DNA of 25,955 nt, from the NCBI GenBank assembly GCA_034698045.1, contig JAQGAU010000594.1, positions 1 through 25,955 of the forward strand, in the 5' to 3' direction. The stretch comes from Paramacrobiotus richtersi (taxonomy: Eukaryota; Tardigrada; Eutardigrada; Parachela; Macrobiotidae). Positions 17,570 through 25,955 of the stretch are shown here, piece by piece. Positions within the stretch are counted from its first letter, which is position 1. Each line of letters starts with the position of its first letter. The notes beneath the pieces were generated by a model. The model worked only from the letters and a program-made list of their open reading frames with translations, ran no database searches and was not told the origin of the DNA. The translations under genes and the position numbers were made by a program.

Positions 17570-20500
17570 TCACTCTGATGGACATGGGCAGGCGCAGAAA
17601 TTTTCCGGGAGACCGTCTTCGTTTTCTGCCGCCGCCAAACCGTATTCAGCCACACCCAAGAGGGCCGCTCGTTCTCTGAGCAAATCCTCCCTCCTGTTAT
17701 CGATCTCTTTCATACAAGAAATGTACTCTTGAAGGACCTTTTGTATCCTTTCCAAATGGTCAATGTAATCCGCTTCAGTTGGCATTGCAGCAAGCAGTTT
17801 TGTGGAGTCCCGCGTGAATCTTCTTGTCTATAACATTTGATCTTCTGTGTGACCCGTAAAAGCGTGAACTTTGACAAAAAATTTAGGTTTTACATGACAT
17901 TGTCATAATTGCATTATTCTGCTCTGAATGGCGAATACCCCGTACATAATACTTCAAACTGGCTGAAGAGTGAAGCCTGCTTCTTTAGATACCAAACTCA
18001 CCTCTCCGAGCTCGAGCAAGGTTTCGTATGTGGTCAGTGTATCCATGCCAGCGGCATCGAGTACCATATGTCTGTCGTACAATCCCTGCACCAGTTCTTT
18101 CACCGATGCTACCAAAAAGTCCTTCGACTCCAGTACGGTCTCGTATTTCAAATCCCGCGTGATCAAACACCGTTGCAGATGGTCCTTATATTTAGCCACA
18201 ATCTGTTGATCCTGTTGCCTTTCAGCCTGGTCTTCGATTGTCGCTGCATGCAGTTCCCTCTCGCTCTCTTCTTGGAGGTTGGTCAGCTCTGACGACAACT
18301 GATCCCGATTGGTGCGGAGCCGTTGGTACTTGGCGGCAGCGACCGTAAAGGCCTGTTTGGCTTTTTGTTGCGAGTCAGTGAGGCAGGCGGTCTCTTCGAT
18401 GTAGTCTTGGGCAAGGTCGTGCCACACCTTCAGTGTGTCGATTTTGTCGAACATGAGAGCGCTATGTACTTGACTGTAACCTTCCAGATAGTCAAAGTCC
18501 TCATGGGCCAGCTGCTGTACGTGGTGCATATGTCGGTCACGGGCACTGAAAACTTCTCGCTCTTTCGACTCCTCTTCCAGCTTCAGCACAAGCTGTTCGG
18601 TATCCTGCATCTCGTTGCTCACTTGCTTTTCTCGTTGGAATTCAAGTGCGAGCGTATTGTGGATGTGGGAATGTTTTTCTTGCAGTTCGGCTAAGCAGCA
18701 CCGCTTTTCCTCCAGGATTTCAGCTGAGCTTTCGGCCTCTTCCCGGAGGCAACAGATTTCACTACGAACGGCTTGGATTTCACTTAGTTTCAGCATGATC
18801 TTGTGGTGCAACTCAGGCACTGCGTTTGGGTTTGATTCTGATTTTCTGAAAAGGCCATCGTGATATTTTAAGATTGTACGAGTACTGCAAAGCTTGATAG
18901 TTTTACAAAATAATTCTTACCTAGAATAGGATGAGCTGCACGTTAAACACGTCCCTGCACTCCCAGACGACATGGATCGCATCCGTACCAGTTCACTTTC
19001 CGCACTTTGTGCTCTTATCGTTGCCTCCTGCGCACTTTTCCTGGCCACGCGGAGATCGTCCCCACAGACTCCTGTGGATTCACGGAGTGGAATGTCCGGT
19101 GTAACGGACGGCGCCGGCGTAAGCGATGGAGCTGGTGTTGCCGTTGCATCCGAAACTTTCGCTGCTGACGTCTCTGATGTACTCTTCTTTGAACTGGCAG
19201 TACTTTTCCGACTGGCGCTGCTTTTTTTCCCTCCACTTTTCTTGGCGGAACTCTTTTTTCCTCCTTTGCTCGTTTTACTTCCGCCAAAAAGTCGAGAGAA
19301 AAATCCACTATCCTTTTCCTTGGACTTTGACCTGGATTTGGAACCTTTCGCAGCGCTACTCTTCTTTCCGCCAGTACTGCTTTTCTTGGCTCCACTAGCT
19401 TTCGGTCCGTCGCCATCGCCTTTTTCGACGCTGCTCTTCTTTGGAGAATCGCCTGGACTTTCCGTTTTGGATGCCTTCGCAGTCTTGGATCCACCCTTTG
19501 AGCCTTTCTTAGATCCACCTTTCGTGCCCTTTTTCGACCCCTTACCGCTTGCTTTTGATCCCTTTCCGCTTGCTTTCGATCCCTTCCCGCTTGCTTTCGA
19601 TCCCTTCCCGCTTGCTTTAGATCCTTTCTTTCCACCGGAACTTTTTTTCGAACCTTTTGCGCTTTTCTTCTTTCCTGCTTCTCCTCCCGCCGAACTAGCT
19701 CGAGGCTTTTCAGACACGCTTTCTCCGCTCTCGGCCGCACTGGGTTTTGGCGCTTCACTGGCACTGGAAGGGCGTGGTGGTACGACATCACTTGATTGCT
19801 TACTGCGTCTGGTGCTCTTTCTCAACTGCACCTCAAATAACTGCGATCCAGCTGGATTGACATATTTCTTTGTACTTTTCCTCATTTCCATTTCTTCCAC
19901 TGGTTGAGTCAACCCTTCATCAAGGTACGTACGAGTACTCTTTCGGACTTGCACCACTTCGAATGGTTCATATTCTTCATTTCCGCTCTCATCAGCATAC
20001 CGCTGTGTGCTGCGTCTTTCTTGAGTAGTTACCTCGACCGGCTCACCCGTGGGTGTAGAGTACCATTGCGAGCCACGTCTCATTTCATCGTCCGGTGTCA
20101 TGTAGGACACCTTCTTCGCTCCCGCATCAGAGCTTTTTCGCATTTCCTCGTCCGGAATCTTCCCGTGTTCGGCTTCATACTTTTGCCTCACTTGGTCAAA
20201 GACATCCATATCAAAGTTCGCAGAGCCACCAGACTCTTTCTCGTCGGATGCGGCTGAGGCTGAGCTCTTCTTGCTAGCCCGCGGGGATTCGCTGCTGCTC
20301 CGTGCAGACTTCTTTGACGCACTTTTCTTTTTACCGCTTGCTTTCTTACTGCCGCCTTTGGAGGGCTTTCCACTTTTCTTACTACCGCTCTTCTTTGCTC
20401 CACTCTTTTTACTTCCCTTCTTGCTGCCACCGCTCTTCTTAGGCGGCTCACTAGCGCTGGACTTTTTTCCAGATCCTTTCTTAGCTTTACTTCCACTTTT

Positions 20501-21652
20501 CTTCCCACCTTTCCCTTTGCTCCCGCTCTTCTTCCCTCCACTAACGGACGATGCTTTTCCCGATTTCTTTCCAGCTCCTGATGGTTTTGGTTCGCGTTCC
20601 GGTGAGGATTCAGCTATACTCTCTGATGCGGCAACTTTTGAAGCGGCTGCACTGCTCTTTGGAGTATCCGGGGATAAGGGACTGCTGATTCTGGTAACGG
20701 TTGTACTTTCCACCGTCCGTCCTGCGCTACTCAACCTAGGGGATGCACTCACTGCAGAGGGTCTCGAATAGTCCCCGCTTGCAAATGACATTGATGGAGT
20801 CGCACTGGCTCTTGGTTCGGAATCGGAAGGTGCACCTTGCGTGGCCATTGATCCTGACACCATGAGAGGAGTCGCAAGAGATGCCGCCGTGTAAGACGAT
20901 CGTTGTGCTGAAAAACTGCCTGACGGGGCTGCTGCTACGGCAGAGGACGGACGAGGTGCTGAAAAGCTACCGGAAGGTGCCGCACCTATCGTAGACTGTC
21001 GCGGTACCGCAGCGCTTAACGACCCGATTGTTGCTGCTGGATTGTACGACATTCGAGCCGCTGAAAAACTCCCTGAAGGTGCCACGGCAGATGCAGCTGG
21101 GCCAAACGCTGCAGCACCAACTGATCCACCACGCGATCCACTGAGACGGGGCGGCGCAATTGACGTCTTAGACGATCCCGACATGAACGAGTCCTTCTTC
21201 AGTCGTTCTGGGAACACATGGAAATCTCCCGTGTCTCCCAGTGATATGGGATATTCGTCATAGCCTACACTGCCGCTCTTTGAACTGGGTGGTGCACGTT
21301 TGACCAGTGCGTGTTCCTCGGGAGATAAATCGGAATCATCGGAATTCCGTCTGCTCTGGGAGCCTCTCACATCGCTGGCGGATGAACGGACGCTGTCTTT
21401 CTTGGTGCTTGATTTGCGGGTCACAGAACTCTTCTTCGAGCCCTTTCGCGACGCTTTCTTTGAACCACGGCTGGAAGATTTTTTGGTGGATGATTTCTTC
21501 TTCACTGAACTTTTTCTGTCTCCACTTTTTCGGCGCTTAGAACTCAGTCTGGCCACAGAATCACTGTCTCTTTCTTTGACGGTTTCGAGCTTGCTTTTCT
21601 TGGTGGACTTCCGTCGCGAGCCATATACACAGATTACGGTAACGTGCAACAA
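17570..21652 (-). CDS. Gene B: Ser/Lys/Gly-rich coiled-coil protein, paralogue of gene A (about 1270 residues)
   Basis: Minus-strand exons are about 21652-18921, 18845-18002 and 17827-17570, with GT-AG introns of 75 and 174 bases in phases 2 and 0. Order of parts: a Ser/Lys-rich basic head; an F-P-E-R-L-K-K-D-S-F motif matching gene A; Ala/Ser repeats with APSGSFSA; a KKSG/KSGSK-rich stretch; the RKST repeat module (about 20085-19803) ending YVNPAGSQLFEVQLRKSTRR; four KASGKGS repeats; a further Lys/Ser-rich stretch; a coiled coil with LTDSQQKAKQAF identical to gene A; and a C-terminus CACPCPSE. The first codons are unresolved: the frame opens with no ATG, so a short upstream exon or a later start is likely. 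The function is unknown; the composition suggests a structural, heavily phosphorylated or DNA/microtubule-binding protein. Confidence 0.75.
19545..19628 (-). repeat. Four 21-base tandem repeats in gene B (KASGKGS units)
   Basis: Four head-to-tail copies of a 21-base unit; the middle two are identical and the outer two differ at a few bases. Each encodes one heptapeptide KASGKGS in frame. Near-identity suggests recent expansion, and the copy number may vary between individuals. Confidence 0.9.
19803..20085 (-). repeat. RKST-type repeat module of gene B
   Basis: About four 22-28 residue units with R(R/K)ST, an aromatic residue and a Glu-rich strand. Residue-by-residue alignment with gene A holds throughout, including TGEP, EP-x-EVV, (V/I)EEME and NPAGSQLFE. 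This is the most conserved part of the pair outside the coiled coil. Confidence 0.8.
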
Positions 21653-23783
21653 TCAACAAATATCCCCTAAACCAACAGAATACTGAAGCCTCCACATCAC
21701 AGTTTTATTTCTGATCTTTCCAACAATTGAAAGCATCCGTTATGATTAACTGTGTAAATTTAAGATTCTGTTTACGTACATACGTACATTGACGAGTTCC
21801 AGTTGTAGATATACTTGCAAGTAATGGAAATGGCACCCACAGGTACGTAGCAAGGTCACCAAGCAATGCACGTTTTGGGGCTGTTAAGAATCCCCAGCGG
21901 ATCACACTTTGTACACGGTACTAAAGTTTGCAAATCAGGAAACATAATGCATTTTAAACATCAATGTTTGATGCACATCCTTGATGGAAAAATCAGAAAG
22001 CCTTCTGGCCCTCGATCCTGCAGAAAACAGTACTAATCGTATACCGAAAAGGTGTGCTGACAATCCAGCGGTAATTGCACATCACCTGACATTGTGAGCT
22101 CGATCGCAGAAACTGAAAAACTGTTTAGTTTATTATTATTTATTCTGCTGGCAGTGTCCAGCAGACAAAAAACAGATGATGTAATCATTAAATTATGAGG
22201 TATGTATAAAATCTCCTCATGCTGCTACTTCATTTTTGTTGTACAGCATGTACGTGCTTCTCGACTGGTCGTTGTTGACGCCTCACAGATCACGTCGTTC
22301 ACGATATCCACGCGTTTGTTTGAGTTCGTTCATATCTGTAGTTGTTTGTGCAATAAGTACTTTACGTTGCTGCTTCGACAAATATGCAGCATCTGCTCGC
22401 CTTGAATGACCCTATGACCCTTCCAACCCAGACTGAATCTTCTCGACTCCTTCGAATGCCCCTTTTCCTGTTACTCTGAAGAAGATGATGCGTAAGCCAT
22501 AAATGTGACTGTAAATCGAGCGAAAGGCTAAGCAGTAAAATTCTGTTTCACAATAAACATACACCTGAAAATTTGTCAGCCATTAGTATTACTTATGACT
22601 GTATATTATATTGTTTTGTATACTACTGTGCGGAATGGCTCATTGTCAGACCAAGTACAAAAAAATGATACATTCCAAAGGCTACATCTGCAAAATGGTA
22701 CAGATTTTGGAACGTTTTGCCGAATTCAACAGTAGACATTAATTTTAAGAAAGGTGACAAGTGTTGTCAGCTCGTAAACTAAAGTGAAGGGACGGATTTG
22801 AACATGACAGGAATTCGAACGTCGTCACAGTCTACATTCAATTTAACAGGCACCGCTGACTAAAACGGTGTATGCCACAAAACAACGCAAGTTTCGAACC
22901 GTATAATTATGTCCCATAGCAACAACCGCAAAGGCATTGCAGAACTGGTGGTCGTCCTGCGCACATGCACATCACAGCAGGCAATCCGTCAGGATGAGAC
23001 TGCAGCCAAATTGATGCTGCTGCCAAGACTGCAGCATGATCGAAACGCTCGAGAGCATGAAGTCTGCACTTGACCGCTGTTTCGGCACGAATCACTGATT
23101 ACGATAAGAACGCTCACAGTCATGACCATGTAAAGGTAACTTCTAGGTCTCCTTGGATCACGTGAACCATTTTTTTTGTATCCATCAGGTAAGTTGACCA
23201 TGATTTCGAGTTTTAAGTACTTCTACGCAAAAGTAAGCGTTAATCATTAAAGCATGCAAGAATATCCGATCTTGGCATTCTGCAAAGTTAGTACTAGCCA
23301 AATCCTTGCTTGACTCCTTCGAGACTCCAGCTCTGAGGCATGCAGTGGAGTTAAGTTCAACACGCTAGTAATTTCAATGTGGTGTTATTGACCGCTTTTC
23401 AGATGTGATATTTGGTGGCCATACTGCTTCATAACGTCACAGCCGAGTTCATCTAAATTTAATAGTTCTGGAATTTGAGTTATTCGACAGAGAAATCAAC
23501 AACCGATTCGGATTTGCTAATATCACGATGTAATTGTTTTATTCCATAGTATAATGACGTTTGCTATATAATAAATAATAATGTTCACTAAAAGGCTTTG
23601 TGGCTAAGAAACTTTTCTTTCTTTGCAAACAACCAAAAATACAACCGCCGTTACCTAGCTTGTCAGAATGCTTTCCAGCTTATGCCAGTAAGCTGTACTT
23701 AGTTTTACGATGCCCTCAGTTATCCGAGAAAATATAATGATTTTCCCAGTTATAAACATTTTCGAAAAACATCACAAAATTTC

Positions 23784-23854
23784 CATCAGCAACATTTTTC
23801 ATCAGCATTTTTCAGCGGCATTTTTCATCCACATTTTTCATCAGCAATATTCTT
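23784..23854 (+). repeat. Degenerate 13-base minisatellite (CATCAGCATTTTT)
   Basis: About five tandem units of 13-16 bases start at 23784, 23800, 23813, 23826 and 23839. The three middle units are exactly 13 bases and share CATTTTT ends; the outer ones carry 3-base insertions. Confidence 0.8.
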
Positions 23855-25001
23855 CACAGCAGTTTCATCATCAGAATGTTTTACGTTGTGTTTGAGCTAT
23901 GTGAGCCGGTTTGCATGTCCTTCCAGCGTAGCTTTTTGCATGAAGCTATACCATTGTGGAATTCACTGTACGCCACAGCAAATGACCTTCTATTGGTCTC
24001 CCGTTTTTCCCAGTTTTTGCGCAAGATCTGCGTTGCCTAAAACATCTAGCCGTCTTTCTTTACATATGAAATGTATTTTTTTTCTGGAAGGACGTGAAAT
24101 GGTGCAAATGGAATCAGTAGTGTAAAACTTTACCGCAGAAGCGATTCTCCTCACGGACAGCGATAACGGTCGTTAACGTTTTGGAGTGCTTATGCGAAAG
24201 TGCGCAGCTCATTAACACATATCAGTGCAACTTGCAGCTGCATGTCTTTTTCGGGATGGAACGGGAATATGACGAGAAAGAACTTTCTAATAAGCTCAGT
24301 CGTTATGCTGGTGATTAACCTATTTACATTACTGTACGGTGAGAAATGGAAAACCTTCTCGGGCAGTGCAGCTTAATACGCAGACATGGGTTTACGTGCG
24401 GTACTGGTTTTGTTAATATGTGTTGGTAAATCAACTGAAAATAAACCATTAGAATCGAATATACTGTAGATCTGGTCCAGATTTCAGTTTGCAAAATACA
24501 GCCAGGCCAGAGTATCCCATCCTCCACCACGCTAATAAGGATCACGACTCATTCACCATGAATGTTTCAGTTTTGATCGAATGAGGCTTTGACATAGGGT
24601 GTTTGCCAACGTGACTAAGCGTCTACGATTTTCAAACATTTCAGATTGTACGTGTATTTGTGCTGTTGTGTGCTGGGTTACTGCGTCCGGCGTTCCGTAA
24701 GATGAAGTAGTACGTGAGAACAGAACAACGGCCAATGCTCTATGATTATTTCTGTGGAGTTGTCATAAACTACAAAATCAAGCGATTGTGTTATTTAAAG
24801 GAGGCTGACTAAATGCAGAATCGACAAGAAACATTCAGTTAATTCTACATTTAGTTTTCAAGATTTCTTAACATTGAAACTTAGAAAATGATAAGAAAGA
24901 TGGTATGATAAAATAACTCGCGATCGACCGTTATAGGGCAAGCAGATGTATGTACTGATTGTGAACATACGTTCACTTTATTCACATTTTATTCGTTCTA
25001 C

Positions 25002-25016
25002 TTCGTCTTGTTTTAG
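25002..25016 (+). promoter_or_regulatory. Splice acceptor just upstream of the last gene's start
   Basis: TTCGTCTTGTTTTAG is a good polypyrimidine-AG acceptor 22 bases before ATG 25039. It could close a 5' UTR intron, accept a spliced leader, or join an upstream coding exon, since the frame stays open back to it. Confidence 0.5.
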
Positions 25017-25038
25017 AGTATCTCCTGAACATCTCACC

Positions 25039-25955
25039 ATGAGTTATAACCAGCCGTTGTGGAGTCCGTTTTGGAATCCGCAAGCTTTCCATCCCCCGGT
25101 ACAACCAAACACTTACAATCAACAATTTCTTCAGGCTCGGCAACCGACACAACCCCCGGTTATTTTTCCACCGTCGCCTGCGTCCCACTATGCATTTCCT
25201 TCCGGACCAGCTGTTCCGTTTTACCAGCAAGCGCCGGATGGTACGACATCCGCGTATGGAGTCGCTCAGCCAGGGTGCGCGCAGCCGGCGCAGGGATATC
25301 CGCAAGGTCAGCCCGGCTTATTCGGTGCGCCGCAGTTTCCTCCTGCATCTGACTGGAGTTCCCAGACCATACTCAAGTGAGTATTTATGGGAGATTTGTC
25401 GTGTAAAGATGGTTTTCGGCTTCATTCACATTAATGATAAAGCGACAATTTTGAAGCTAGTTGAGACGTTCCCGTGTTCATAGCTTCGAATTCTAACAGT
25501 AAACCACATATGCAATCGCGATTAAACTACTCCCCTATGAATCTACGGATCATTGATGAAAATTAATTTGCCTGATGTTTCTGAAAGGTGTATTTTTTAT
25601 TATTATGACTTGTCAGATACTTTTGCATTTTGTTCATCGATATTTATCCACGTTAACGTATGTAACACGGCAAAACACCGCAAAACAAATGTCTGCTTCT
25701 AGTACTCCGCATAATTAACTGTCTTCTGAAAACAGACCAAACTAGTATTCTTGCTTTTAGCCAGCAGCTGCTAGACGGTCAGAAAAATCTGCAAACCCAG
25801 CTTTCCCTTCTTTTGCAATGCATGAATGGCAAGATTATTCCCAAATCCCTGTTCCAAAACACATTTCCACTCCAGTCGTCCATTCCCCAGCATCCTCACA
25901 TGTACCAGAGCACCGGTATGCACTTTGGACCAGCAGCTGCACCTTTGCCAATGCC
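25039..25955 (+). CDS. Pro/Gln-rich protein, N-terminal part (3' end outside window)
   Basis: Exons are 25039-25376 and 25761 to beyond the window, joined at AA|GTGAGT and TTTTAG|C in phase 2 across a 384-base intron. The ATG has a CACC context. The first 113 residues are rich in Pro, Gln, Phe and Tyr (MSYNQPLWSPFWNPQAF at the start), a low-complexity composition typical of RNA-binding or scaffold proteins. Exon 2 opens with a likely helix, QQLLDGQKNLQTQLSLLLQC, then returns to Pro/Gln/His-rich sequence. I do not recognise the family. The splice call is supported by the frame staying open to the window end. Confidence 0.6.

Larger units (their letters stand above)
21653..25038. other. Gene-poor 3.4 kb stretch
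   Basis: No open frame here looks like a real gene; the longest are below 80 codons. It contains the promoter side of gene B, a small ACGTACAT-type direct repeat near 21774-21790, the 13-base minisatellite at 23784-23854, and just before 25017 a polypyrimidine tract with TTTTAG. Small exons of flanking genes or non-coding RNAs could be hidden; I see no tRNA fold and no transposon ends. Confidence 0.5.

Noticed and set aside
22989-23201. Minus-strand frame starting MVNLPDGYKKNGSRDPRRP with a short hydrophobic stretch
   Set aside because: It resembles a small membrane protein's first exon, but no continuing exon or family could be found.
24256-24318. Short + strand ORF MEREYDEKELSNKLSRYAGD
   Set aside because: Only 20 codons, and joining it to the Pro/Gln-rich gene through GTGATT gives a stop.
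21653-25038. Search for a transposon or retroelement in the gene-poor stretch
   Set aside because: No terminal repeats, reverse transcriptase or transposase motifs, or target-site duplications were seen.

Overview
The window is nuclear DNA from an animal. Genes are split by GT-AG introns, mostly 50-210 bases long, and the families are metazoan: a ciliary TPR protein (CFAP70), an adaptor-complex small chain, voltage-gated K+ channel modules, a four-helix MARVEL-like membrane protein, a class A GPCR and a 2-Cys peroxiredoxin. Compact genes and short introns suggest a small invertebrate such as a flatworm or tardigrade; the sequence does not settle which. I saw no rRNA, tRNA, CRISPR array or recognisable transposable element.

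Layout. 1-2403 (+): 3' part of a CFAP70-like gene. 2751-3356 (+): a divergent adaptor sigma-like longin gene. 7995-3862 (-): gene A, a four-exon gene for a 1303-residue Ser/Lys-rich protein with a long coiled coil. 11861-8364 (-): a five-exon gene whose frame-consistent splicing gives one 1025-residue protein with two complete Kv channel units (T1-S1-S6, twice). 12752-13667 (+): a four-exon, 200-residue tetraspan protein. 15498-14360 (-): a two-exon orphan GPCR. 17118-16306 (-): a two-exon typical 2-Cys peroxiredoxin. About 21652-17570 (-): gene B, a paralogue of gene A. 21653-25038: a gene-poor stretch with a 13-base minisatellite. 25039 to the window end (+): 5' part of a Pro/Gln-rich protein gene.

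The most unusual item is the double Kv gene. The exon that encodes the first channel's selectivity filter and S6 also encodes the first strand of a second T1 domain. The exon phases agree across all five exons, so the second channel cannot easily be a separate gene. I know of no described animal Shaker-type channel built as a covalent tandem dimer. The second notable item is the gene A/gene B pair, an unrecognised family with a shared RKST-type repeat module, a shared coiled coil and a shared C-terminal Cys-x-Cys-Pro-Cys-Pro-x-Glu tail. No pathway obviously links the neighbours. CFAP70 and the coiled-coil pair could both be cytoskeletal or ciliary, but that is inference.
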